64,000 nucleotides of DNA, from NCBI GenBank assembly GCA_964594985.1, contig CAZQNQ010000011.1, positions 62,001 through 126,000 of the forward strand, written 5' to 3'. Shown piece after piece: positions 8,323-16,535 of the stretch. Each line of letters opens with the position of its first letter. Position 1 is the first letter of the stretch. Source of the DNA: JADLHS01 sp964594985. Its GTDB lineage: Bacteria; Verrucomicrobiota; Verrucomicrobiia; Limisphaerales; JADLHS01. The translations under genes were made by a program, and so were the position numbers. Under the pieces are notes generated by a model. That model did not search any database and was not told the DNA's origin. It saw only the letters and a list, made by a program, of their open reading frames with translations.

Positions 8323-9495
8323 CTAAGTCGCCGCCGACTGTTCCTTGCCGACGAAGAATTCCCTCAGCCATCTGACCGCCGCGCTCAAGCCGATGGGCCG
8401 GACGTCCACCAACTCATAGATGCTCACGAGTTCCGCTTCGTGCCCCCGATACCGCGGCGGCAGCAGGAACACCGTGCGCGCCTTTTCACCTTCGACTTTG
8501 AGGATTTCGGAATTCACCAGGCCTTTGCCGACGGCATATTGCCCCTCCGGCAACGTCATCTGGCGCTCCGGCAAAATCAGCCACGGGCGATACTTGAACG
8601 TGAGCCGGCCTTGGTTATCGCGGAACACCGTCCCGTAGCTGCGGGCGGGAACTTTGTTGATGCGTCGTCCGAGAAACATCCGGTTGCGGGCGACCTTGGG
8701 CTTGAACCAGCGGCGGCGGAACGTGAAGAAATCCCACAGGTAAGAGACTCCGAAGTGTGACAGCCGGAACGACCAGCCCGAGATGAAATAGGAGACCACG
8801 ATGATGAACAACGCCCACGCCAGTCCCACCCAGGGATTGGCCAGCGCCGTGCCGACAATCGTTCCGAGCAGCAGGAGGCGGATGCCCTTCAACGCCGCGT
8901 CCACCGTCGTGAACGGACTCAAGATGATCAGCACGCTGATGGCGTTGGAAGCCATGAACACGAAGAAAAATGCGATCATCGAAACCGGGATGATGAAAAG
9001 ATTGTAGAGCCAGGAGAAATCCAGCGCCGCGACCCCCATCGAACTCAGCAACGCCTGCGGCACGCTCGCATCCTTCGTCATCATCATGATGAACGGCACC
9101 ACCGCCCCGGTTGCGACCAGCCCGCTGATCTTGTGCTCAAACGCGTCAATGATGTCGAACGGCTTTTTCACCACGGTCGGCAACGCATTGCCCGCCGTAT
9201 CCTTGATGAAGCACACGGCACAAATCAACAGTCCGGGCACCCAGAACCACACCTGCGCAAACCACGGCAACGCCGCGCGCTGTTCGGGCGGCGCTTTGAA
9301 ATACAGGTAACACCCGTAACCGCTCGAACCCAGCAGCGGCGAAATCGCGATGCCGGTCAGCAGCGAGATCTGCTGGGCAACAACCGCGCCCGGTGCCTTG
9401 GAGGGAGCGGGCGTCGCGGCGGCGGTTTCGGCCTGGATGGTAAAAACACCCACGAAAAACAGGGCTGCAATCAAAACTGACAGGCGCTTCTTCAT
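8323..9495 (-). CDS. Multi-pass membrane protein of unknown function
   Basis: I do not recognise the family. The 390-aa product has a signal-peptide-like N-terminus (MKKRLSVLIAALFFVGVFTIQAE). About six or seven hydrophobic segments follow between residues 40 and 255, including WFWVPGLLICAVCF and IPVSMIAFFFVFMA. The tail from about 265 is soluble and rich in Arg and aromatic residues (SYGTVFRDNQGRLTFKYRPWLILPE is interrupted only by polar turns). It stands alone on the minus strand; the next minus-strand gene (M42 peptidase) ends about 110 bp upstream. An envelope role is only a guess. Confidence 0.85.
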   Translation of the reverse strand: MKKRLSVLIAALFFVGVFTIQAETAAATPAPSKAPGAVVAQQISLLTGIAISPLLGSSGYGCYLYFKAPPEQRAALPWFAQVWFWVPGLLICAVCFIKDTAGNALPTVVKKPFDIIDAFEHKISGLVATGAVVPFIMMMTKDASVPQALLSSMGVAALDFSWLYNLFIIPVSMIAFFFVFMASNAISVLIILSPFTTVDAALKGIRLLLLGTIVGTALANPWVGLAWALFIIVVSYFISGWSFRLSHFGVSYLWDFFTFRRRWFKPKVARNRMFLGRRINKVPARSYGTVFRDNQGRLTFKYRPWLILPERQMTLPEGQYAVGKGLVNSEILKVEGEKARTVFLLPPRYRGHEAELVSIYELVDVRPIGLSAAVRWLREFFVGKEQSAAT

Positions 9496-9603
9496 GGCTG
9501 CTTTATTTTATTTTTCCGGGCCGCAGTGTAAAGCAGGTCCACCCACCCCGCCGCTATAATTCCCGGGCAATTCTGGAACGCGCCCTCCACCCTTCAGCCC
9601 AGA

Positions 9604-10674
9604 TCAAATCTTCACTTTGAACTTCTCGCCCTTCTTCACCGACAAGACGAACGCCGCAAGGAGCTGCGGGATTTGTTCCAGGTCTTTCAGGCTCACGAGT
9701 TCCACCGGCGAGTGCATGTAACGGTTCGGCAGGCTGATCAAGGCGCTGGCGATGCCGCCGCGTGTCCAGAAGATCACGTCCGTGTCCGTGCCGCTCGTGT
9801 TCGACATGGCTTCGTGCTGGAGCGGAATCTTTTTCTTCTTCGCAACTTCTTCGAGACGGGCCACGACGTCGGGATGATTGCAGCCGCCGTGGGTGATGGC
9901 CGGGCCGCTGCCGATCTTCACGTCGCCATGCTGGGTTTTGCTCACGGTCGGATAATCCGTCGCGTGCGTCACGTCCACCACGAGCGCGATGTCCGGATGC
10001 AACGAATAAGCGATCTGCCGCGCGCCGAGCAGGCCGACTTCTTCCTGCACGTTGGAAACCGCGCAGACTTCGGCGTTGAGCTTCACGCCGGATTCCTTCA
10101 ACAGGCGCAAGGCTTCAATCACCGACCACGTGCCGATGCGGTTGTCGAACGCGCGAGAGACGGCGAGGCCGTTGCGGAGCAATTCAAATTCATCCACGAG
10201 CGTGATGGGATCGCCGACACGAACCAGTTTCTGGGCTTCAGCACGCGAGCTGACGCCGATATCAATGAAGATGTCGTGGATCTTCGGCGGCTTGGGATCG
10301 CCGTCCTGTCTGGTGAGGTGCGGGGCGACATTGCCGACCACGCCGCGAACCGGGCCGCGTTTGGCGTGGATGGTAACACGTTGCGCCTTGGTGATGGCGG
10401 CGTCCACCCCGCCCATGCGGCGGACATAGATGTAACCGTCAGCATCAATGTAGTTCACGGCCATCGCGATCTCGTCAGCGTGGCCGGCAAGCATGATGCG
10501 TGGACCGCCGCCTTTGTTGAGCACGGCGACACAGTTACCGTAGGCGTCGGAGAAGGTTTCGTCGGCAAATTTTTCGGCGTAATCGAGCCAGACACGCTGG
10601 CCGCGGGTTTCATGGCCGACGGGGCTGGGGGTGTTGACGAGAGTTTTGAGAAAGTTCAACGAGGCTTCGCGCAT
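9604..10674 (-). CDS. M42 family metallopeptidase (glutamyl aminopeptidase-like)
   Basis: Cytoplasmic di-zinc aminopeptidase of the tetrahedral TET/M42 family, 356 aa. Ligands and catalytic residues are visible: His65 and Asp67 (LAGHADEIA), Asp177 (RAFDNRIG), Glu211/Glu212 (QEEVG), Asp234 (VVDVTHATD) and His321 (YMHSPVE). The frame is open for 68 more codons upstream, but that stretch reads through a TTAATC repeat and yields a Lys/Ile string. The ATG at 10674 (MREASLNFLKTLV) matches the family start. It is divergent from the helicase gene. Confidence 0.95.
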   Translation of the reverse strand: MREASLNFLKTLVNTPSPVGHETRGQRVWLDYAEKFADETFSDAYGNCVAVLNKGGGPRIMLAGHADEIAMAVNYIDADGYIYVRRMGGVDAAITKAQRVTIHAKRGPVRGVVGNVAPHLTRQDGDPKPPKIHDIFIDIGVSSRAEAQKLVRVGDPITLVDEFELLRNGLAVSRAFDNRIGTWSVIEALRLLKESGVKLNAEVCAVSNVQEEVGLLGARQIAYSLHPDIALVVDVTHATDYPTVSKTQHGDVKIGSGPAITHGGCNHPDVVARLEEVAKKKKIPLQHEAMSNTSGTDTDVIFWTRGGIASALISLPNRYMHSPVELVSLKDLEQIPQLLAAFVLSVKKGEKFKVKI

Positions 10675-10757
10675 GGCGGGAAGATAGAAAGACCCCGGGC
10701 GTGAGTCGAGCGCGAGAGTAGCCCGGGGATTTGACATAACCGTGTCGGTCCCCGGCG

Positions 10758-10842
10758 GTTTCTTAATCTTAATCTTTTTCTTAATCTTAATCTGTTCCAT
10801 GCCGGGGAGATTAAGAGTAAGAAAAAGATTAAGATTAAGAAC
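10758..10842. repeat. TTAATC palindrome, copy 1
   Basis: AT-rich inverted repeat. The left arm carries several TTAATC hexamers with a TTTTTC spacer (about 10760-10792), the loop holds GCCGGGG, and the right arm is the complementary GATTAAG/GTAAGA series (10808-10841). It lies between the divergent M42 peptidase and helicase genes, 82 bp before the helicase ATG. The outer GTGACTGAAACTGCCG-type ends seen in other copies are weak here (TTTCGGTCAC on the right). Confidence 0.9.
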
Positions 10843-10924
10843 CGGGGGGGGCCGGGTTTCGGTCACATTCCGCCACATAACTTACCCTTCGACATTCGCC
10901 CCGAAATCCTGCAATAATCGTTAC

Positions 10925-12166
10925 ATGCCGTTTAGTAAATTAGGTTTGTCTCCCCAGCTTCTCGAAGGCGTGAAGGCGATGGGTTACGTTGATCCCACGC
11001 CCATCCAACTCCGCGCCATCCCGCTCATCGTCGAAGGACGCGATGTCATCGGCAGCGCGCAAACCGGCACCGGCAAGACGGCGGCGTTCGCGTTGCCCAT
11101 TCTTTCCAAACTCGGGACGCACCAACCTTACACCCGCCTGCTGGTCCTCGAACCGACCCGCGAACTTGCCGCCCAGGTGGAAACCGCCATCCGCGATTTT
11201 GCGCGGTTCACCAATCTCCAAGTGGCCGTGGTCTTCGGCGGCGTGGGTTACGGCAAACAGAACGACGCGCTCAAGACCGGTGTGGACGTCATTGTCGCTA
11301 CGCCCGGTCGCCTGCTGGATCACATCGAACAGGGCACGTGCAAATTGGATCAAGTGCAGCATCTCGTGCTCGACGAGGCGGATCGCATGTTGGACATGGG
11401 TTTCCTCCCGGACGTGCGGCGCATCATTGATCGCTGCCCGCGCAAGCGCCAGACCTCGTTGTTCTCCGCCACGATTCCGCCGGCGATCGAAACGCTCATC
11501 ACCTGGGCGATGCACAATCCCGAGACCATTGAGATCGGCGCGCGACGCACCCCCGCCGACACGGTGAAGCATGTCATTTATCCCGTGGCGGACGCGCAGA
11601 AGACGGACCTGTTACTCGCGTTGCTGGACCGGGTGAATTACGAATCCGTCATCGTCTTTTGCCGCACCAAGCATGGCGCGGATCGCATCGCCACCACGCT
11701 CAAGCGCAGCAATCACGCGGTGGCGGTGCTGCATTCCAATCGCACCCAGCGCGAACGCGAACAGGCGCTGGAAGGTTTCCGCGAAGGCAAGTTTGAAGTG
11801 CTGGTCGCGACGGACATCGCCGCACGCGGCCTGGACATCGCCGATGTGAGCCACGTGGTGAACTACGACGTGCCGCAACATCCCGAGGATTACATCCATC
11901 GCATCGGCCGCACCGGTCGCGCCGAAGCCAGCGGTGATGCCTTCACGCTCATGGTCGCCGAGGACGGGCAACACGTCGCTTCGATTGAACGTTTCATCGC
12001 GAAAAAAATCGAACGGGTGAAGTTGGAAAATTTTGATTACCGCTACACGGCGTTGTTTGAGGCGGACAAGCCCGGTCAGCCAGCCGGTTTCCCGGGCAAG
12101 GCCGTGGGCGTGCGGGTGCATGGCGGTTACCATTTCGCGCCCGGTGGACGCCGCCGCCGGCGTTGA
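10925..12166 (+). CDS. DEAD-box ATP-dependent RNA helicase (RhlE-like)
   Basis: RNA helicase, 413 aa, with the full motif set: Q motif (DPTPIQ), motif I AQTGTGKT (45-52), PTRELAAQ, DEAD at 150-153, SAT at 181-183, and the C-terminal RecA domain with HRIGRTGRA. A short basic tail (PGGRRRRR) fits RNA contact. The ATG at 10925 gives MPFSKLGLSPQLLEGV, the family-typical start; earlier in-frame codons run through the TTAATC repeat. Likely in RNA remodelling such as ribosome assembly or mRNA decay; the exact paralogue is not assigned. Confidence 0.96.
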   Translation: MPFSKLGLSPQLLEGVKAMGYVDPTPIQLRAIPLIVEGRDVIGSAQTGTGKTAAFALPILSKLGTHQPYTRLLVLEPTRELAAQVETAIRDFARFTNLQVAVVFGGVGYGKQNDALKTGVDVIVATPGRLLDHIEQGTCKLDQVQHLVLDEADRMLDMGFLPDVRRIIDRCPRKRQTSLFSATIPPAIETLITWAMHNPETIEIGARRTPADTVKHVIYPVADAQKTDLLLALLDRVNYESVIVFCRTKHGADRIATTLKRSNHAVAVLHSNRTQREREQALEGFREGKFEVLVATDIAARGLDIADVSHVVNYDVPQHPEDYIHRIGRTGRAEASGDAFTLMVAEDGQHVASIERFIAKKIERVKLENFDYRYTALFEADKPGQPAGFPGKAVGVRVHGGYHFAPGGRRRRR

Positions 12167-12197
12167 TTTTTGCGACAGGAAAAGTTGTTTATCGGTT

Positions 12198-12527
12198 ATG
12201 CCTACTTACCAATACAAGTGCAGCAAATGCGGCGGCGAGTTTGAAGCGATGCAGTCCATGATGGACAAACCACTGACAAAATGTGAACTGTCGGTCGGTC
12301 GGCCGAAGAAAAAGTGCGGGGGCCGGGTGCAACGCCAGATCGGCGCGGGCGCGGGGTTGATCTTCAAAGGCAGCGGCTTCTACATCACCGATTACCGCAG
12401 CGAAGGCTACAAACAGGCGGCAAAGAAAGATTCTGAAGCGGCGAAACCCGCCAGCACTTCCAGCAGTGACGCCAAGCCGGCGGCCAAATCCGAAAGCAAA
12501 CCCGCCAAGCCCGCCGCCAAGAAATAA
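12198..12527 (+). CDS. FmdB family zinc-ribbon protein
   Basis: Small putative regulatory protein, 109 aa. It begins with the FmdB-type zinc ribbon MPTYQYKCSKCGGEFEA, with Cys8/Cys11 and the later pair Cys29/Cys40 (instead of the usual closely spaced CP.C). The tail from about residue 72 is low-complexity Lys/Ala/Ser/Pro. The ATG at 12198 lies 31 bp after the helicase stop; the longer frame overlapping the helicase is not used. Its molecular role is unknown. Two other FmdB-type genes are in this window (30735 and 35493). Confidence 0.85.
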   Translation: MPTYQYKCSKCGGEFEAMQSMMDKPLTKCELSVGRPKKKCGGRVQRQIGAGAGLIFKGSGFYITDYRSEGYKQAAKKDSEAAKPASTSSSDAKPAAKSESKPAKPAAKK

Positions 12528-12549
12528 CGTGCGTCGCGCGCCCGCCCGG

Positions 12550-13896
12550 ATGAAAACCCTGTTCGCCCTCAGCCTGTTGGTTCTCGGCAGCACGATGGCA
12601 GACGCGCAGCCGGCGGTGCTGGGGACTTCGTTGAAGAGCGTTTCCGGGCAGTTCGTCATCTACGATCTCCGCTCGCCGGGTTCGGAATTGCGAACTCCGC
12701 CCAAGGCGAATGAACTCGAACTGGAGCCGACCGTGCTGGTCGTTTCGTGCGAACGAATTCGCCAGGCGTTGCTCAAGGAATTGGACGCCAGCCGCGAGTG
12801 GCGCAGCACGATCAATGTGTCGCTCCGCTCCAGCCGCAGCGGCAGCGGGCGAGCGAAGATCAACGTGGAGGCGTTCGGTCGCAGTTGGATCTACAAGGTG
12901 GAACTGCCCGCGCGCCTGCCCCGCGATGAGTTCACCCGCACCATCGTCCAGGCGTTGCTGCTGGAACTGGCCAATCGTAGCCCGGCCGAACGTTGCGCCG
13001 AGATTCCCCTCTGGTTGTCGGAAGGTTTGACGCAACGCCTGCTGGCCGCCCGCGAAGTTGAACTGATCCTGCCCAAGCCCAGCGTGAACGTCGGCAGCAT
13101 GTTGATGGCCCCGGCCCACGTGCTGGCGCGCGACCCCGACCCGCTGGCCCGCGCCCGCCGGGTTTTGCGGAACCAAGCGCCGCCCAGCCTGGCCGAATTG
13201 AGCTGGCCCAAGGTGGAAAAGTTTTCGCCCGCCGCGGCGGAATTATTCCAGGTGAGCGCGCAATTGTTCGTGACCGAACTGCTCGAACTGAAGCAGGGGC
13301 CGGAACTCTTGCGGACGTTCGCGACGCAACTGCCCAAATTCTACAACTGGCAGACGGTTTTTCTCCAGGTCTATGCCCGGGAGTTTCCCAACCTCCTGGC
13401 GCTGGAAAAATGGTGGGCTTTGCAAGCGGCGTACGCCGTCGGGCGCGATCACAAGGAACTGTGGACGCCGGCCGAAAGCGCCCGGAAGCTGGAGGCCGCG
13501 TTGCACACTTCCATCGCCGTGCGCGTCAACGCCGGGGAACTGCCGGCCCGGACGGAGATCTCGTTGCAGACCGTCCTGCGCGAATGGGACACGGTGCGGC
13601 AGTTGAAGACCGCGCAGGATAAAGTTCTGGAACTGGACCGGCTGCGCCTCCGCGTGGCGCCGGAGTACATGAAGATCGTGGCCGATTATCAAACGGCGTT
13701 GCGGGACTTCATCCGCGAACGTTCCCGCTTCACCACGACCTTCAACAAAATCCGCACCCAGCCGCCCGGCATCAAAAAAACCATCGAGGCGGCGATCGCA
13801 CGACTGGATGAATTGGATGCGCAACGGGCGCAATTACCCCGGACTGGCGCGACGGACCTGACCCTGACCACAGGCAATGTTTCCGCACCCAAATGA
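12550..13896 (+). CDS. Secreted protein of unknown function
   Basis: 448 aa with a clear signal peptide (MKTLFALSLLVLGSTMADA). I do not recognise the rest with confidence. Residues around 140-165 (LWLSEGLTQRLLAAREVEL) resemble the layout of peptidase-MA-like domains, but the HExxH metal motif is absent. A helical region near 330-430 (EWDTVRQLKTAQDKVLELDRL) may form a coiled coil. It starts 22 bp after the FmdB gene, so probably same transcript. Predicted periplasmic. Confidence 0.85.
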   Translation: MKTLFALSLLVLGSTMADAQPAVLGTSLKSVSGQFVIYDLRSPGSELRTPPKANELELEPTVLVVSCERIRQALLKELDASREWRSTINVSLRSSRSGSGRAKINVEAFGRSWIYKVELPARLPRDEFTRTIVQALLLELANRSPAERCAEIPLWLSEGLTQRLLAAREVELILPKPSVNVGSMLMAPAHVLARDPDPLARARRVLRNQAPPSLAELSWPKVEKFSPAAAELFQVSAQLFVTELLELKQGPELLRTFATQLPKFYNWQTVFLQVYAREFPNLLALEKWWALQAAYAVGRDHKELWTPAESARKLEAALHTSIAVRVNAGELPARTEISLQTVLREWDTVRQLKTAQDKVLELDRLRLRVAPEYMKIVADYQTALRDFIRERSRFTTTFNKIRTQPPGIKKTIEAAIARLDELDAQRAQLPRTGATDLTLTTGNVSAPK

Positions 13897-13908
13897 CAGA
13901 CCGGGGGG

Positions 13909-14047
13909 CTGAAACTGCCGTTCACCGCCGCAGTTCTTAATCGTAATCTTAATCGTAATCTTAATCTTATTCTTAATCTTCAGGCCCGGGAGATTAAGAA
14001 TAAGAAAAAGATTAAGATTAAGAGCCTAAGCGGCGCGGCAGTTCCAA
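13909..14047. repeat. TTAATC palindrome, copy 2 (full length)
   Basis: About 139 bp. The outer inverted ends TGAAACTGCCG (13910-13920) and CGGCAGTTCCA (14036-14046) enclose hexamer arms of TTAATC/GTAATC (13935-13978) and GATTAAG (13992-14023). It lies between two + strand genes and ends 66 bp before the aminomutase ATG. Confidence 0.92.
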
Positions 14048-14113
14048 TCACACCCACGGATCGGTGGTCAACTTGACACGGATTGACCCACCCCTATAGT
14101 GCCCCTGCAAACG

Positions 14114-15910
14114 ATGCACACTGAAACCGAGTCCCAAGCCGAATCGCGCAAGGAGCCGCCAGGCCGGGCGCACTTGTTGTCGCTCAAGGAATTTAAGTCT
14201 GCCGGACGCGGCTTCTGGCGCGATGTCTCCGAAGCCGACTGGAACGACTGGAAATGGCAGCTCAAACATCGCATCACCAGCCTGGAACAGTTGCAACGCC
14301 TGATGCCGACGTTGACGCCGGAGGAATTCGCCGGCACGCAACTCGCCAATCACAAACTGGCGCTCGCCATCACGCCGTATTTTTTCAATCTCATTGATCC
14401 CGCCGACGAGAATTGCCCCATCCGAAGTCAGGTGATTCCGCGCGTGGAAGAAACCCATACCGCCGCGTGGGAGATGAGCGATCCCTGCGGCGAAGATTCA
14501 CACTCGCCGGTCCCCGGCCTTGTACATCGCTACCCGGATCGCGTGTTGTTCCTCGTCACGGATCGCTGCGCGGCGTATTGCCGTTATTGCACGCGGTCGC
14601 GCTTGGTGAGCAATGCGACGGGCTACGATTTTCATCCCGAGTTCGACAAACAGATCGCCTACATCGCCGCGCATCCGGAAATCCGCGACGTGCTGTTGAG
14701 CGGCGGCGACCCGCTGCTGTTCAGCGATGAGAAGCTGGAGTATCTGCTCAGCCGCCTGCGGGCGATTCCGCACATCGAATTCCTCCGCATCGGCACGCGC
14801 ATCCCGATCTTCCTGCCGCAACGCATCACGCCGGAATTGTGCGCGATGCTGAAGCAGTTCCATCCGCTGTTCATCAGCATCCACTCGAACCATCCGCGCG
14901 AACTGACGACCGAAGTGCGCGACGCGCTAGGCCGGCTGGCGGACGCGGGCATCCCGCTGGGCAATCAATCCGTGCTGCTCAAGCACGTGAACGATGATGC
15001 GGAAGTCATGAAGACGCACTTGCAAAAACTGCTCATGTGCCGCGTGAAGCCCTATTACCTCTATCAATGCGATCTGATCGCCGGCTCGGCGCATCTGCGC
15101 GCGAGTGTGCGGAGCGGCTTGGAGATCATGGAAAAATTGCGCGGCCACACCACGGGTTACGCCGTGCCGACCTACGTGATTGATGCGCCCGGCGGCGGCG
15201 GCAAAGTGCCGGTCAGCCCGGAATACGTTTTGAGCCGCAACGCCGACCGCGTCGTGATCCGGAATTACGAAGGCAAAATCTTCGAGTATCCGGAAGCCGA
15301 CGACGGCACGCCAACTTTCGCGGCGCCAGCCAAGATCGAGGAGCCGGAACTGAACTGGCTTGAGTTCCGGCCGGCGCAAAAAATCATTTTCATTCGGCCC
15401 AAAGCCCGCAGAATGGCTGGTGTTGATATGAATTTGAACGAGGCCCAACAGAAAACCGTCTCGGAATGGATCGCCGCCGGCGCGAAGCTCTCCGAAGTGC
15501 AGAGCCGGCTCGGCGCTGAATTTGGCATCCGCCTGACTTACATGGAAGTCCGCTTCCTGGTGGATGACTTGAAATTGCGCCTGCAAGATCCTGAGCCGCC
15601 CAAGCCTGCCACCCCGCCGCCCACCGCAGCAGCGCCAGCGAACCCAGCAACACCAACCGCTCCTGAAACAGCCGATGCCTCCGCTCCGCTCGGCGGACAA
15701 GTTTCCGTGACCGTGGATAAAATCGCGCGCCCCGGTGCCTTGGTCAGCGGCGGCGTGACGTTCAGCGACGGGATGAATGCGGATTGGTATCTGGATCAGA
15801 CCGGGCGGCTGGGATTGGTCGCCAAGCAACAAGGTTACAAGCCGTCCCCGGCGGACGTGCAACAATTCCAGATGGCGCTCGAACGTGAGATGGCCAAGCT
15901 GGGTTTCTAA
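14114..15910 (+). CDS. kamA: KamA-family lysine 2,3-aminomutase with C-terminal extension
   Basis: Radical SAM, PLP-dependent aminomutase, expected to convert L-lysine to L-beta-lysine. The Fe-S motif CAAYCRYC is at 152-159, the radical SAM partner GGDP at 197-200, and the PLP lysine is probably Lys364 in PGGGGKVP. Residues 1-395 are the normal enzyme (family about 410 aa). About 200 extra residues follow: a helical domain from 440 (NLNEAQQKTVSEWIAAGAKL), a Pro/Ala linker (about 495-530) and a small C-terminal domain ending KLGF. I chose the ATG at 14114; a GTG at 14099 is also in frame. The extension's role is unknown. Confidence 0.93.
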   Translation: MHTETESQAESRKEPPGRAHLLSLKEFKSAGRGFWRDVSEADWNDWKWQLKHRITSLEQLQRLMPTLTPEEFAGTQLANHKLALAITPYFFNLIDPADENCPIRSQVIPRVEETHTAAWEMSDPCGEDSHSPVPGLVHRYPDRVLFLVTDRCAAYCRYCTRSRLVSNATGYDFHPEFDKQIAYIAAHPEIRDVLLSGGDPLLFSDEKLEYLLSRLRAIPHIEFLRIGTRIPIFLPQRITPELCAMLKQFHPLFISIHSNHPRELTTEVRDALGRLADAGIPLGNQSVLLKHVNDDAEVMKTHLQKLLMCRVKPYYLYQCDLIAGSAHLRASVRSGLEIMEKLRGHTTGYAVPTYVIDAPGGGGKVPVSPEYVLSRNADRVVIRNYEGKIFEYPEADDGTPTFAAPAKIEEPELNWLEFRPAQKIIFIRPKARRMAGVDMNLNEAQQKTVSEWIAAGAKLSEVQSRLGAEFGIRLTYMEVRFLVDDLKLRLQDPEPPKPATPPPTAAAPANPATPTAPETADASAPLGGQVSVTVDKIARPGALVSGGVTFSDGMNADWYLDQTGRLGLVAKQQGYKPSPADVQQFQMALEREMAKLGF

Positions 15911-16535
15911 AATAGTTCTCAACTGTTTGCCGGAAACGAATTCCCCGCACCCGGCCTGGCGGCCACCCTCTCCCCATCGGATGGGGAGAGGGACGGGGTG
16001 AGGGGCCGTTCGCCAGCGCCTCGTTTCCGCATTCTTTTTGCAGTACGCTCCAAAGGTTGGCGTTCGGCCAAAAACGAAGTCCCCCGTCGGCAGACACGCA
16101 CCGCACAGGAACCAGTTGCGGGTGGTGGCGATGCCGGCGGGGGACTCGTTTTTTCTGGTTTACCGACGCCGCGAGGATTCGGGGCGCCGGACCAAAGCAA
16201 AAATTTCCGGGCGGAAGGAACTCAACTGGGGTTTTCCAACTCCCCAGCCATCACCTGCGCCCCTTGGGGAGGACCAAAATGGAAACCGCCCTCATCCTGA
16301 TAACCGAGCGGTGCCGCAGAGACTGCCGTCATTTCCAGGAAGAAGCCGGCGGCCAGGAACGCAAAGAGGATGCAACTAACTGTAATCATGCCGGCCATTC
16401 AGCAGCCGGGATGCCGGGAAACACCAACACGCAAGCCCTTCGTGCCCAAGCTGGGCATCCATCATTTGTGTGGCCTTCAGACAATTGCGGGTGAATTTTG
16501 GGCACCGCTTTTCCATCGGCCCAGCCAGGAACGCT
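15911..16535. other. Gene-poor 625-bp stretch
   Basis: Between the converging aminomutase and TMTC-like genes. Several overlapping short frames are open here (for example around 15998-16494) but none has family resemblance or a ribosome site, and one minus-strand frame is made of the CTCTCCCC repeat. Apart from the repeat at 15943-16005 I see no feature; it may be decayed sequence. Confidence 0.5.
15943..16005. repeat. CTCTCCCC/GGGGAGAG palindromic repeat, copy 1
   Basis: Core hairpin CCCTCTCCCCATC-GGATGGGGAGAGGG with flanking GACGGGGTGAGGGG on one side and CCCCGCACCCGGCC on the other. Related copies occur at 25244, 25372 and, inside a coding gene, at 44124. It follows the aminomutase stop by about 30 bp and could act as a transcript end, although there is no T-run. 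Confidence 0.8.

Noticed and set aside
10675..10878. 68-residue N-terminal extension of the M42 peptidase with a Lys/Ile string
   Set aside because: It is the translation of the TTAATC repeat; the family start is at the downstream ATG.
13909..14047. Rho-independent terminators formed by the TTAATC elements
   Set aside because: The arms are AT-rich and end without a T-run outside the stem, and all copies lie upstream of starts, so a terminator role is not the best reading.
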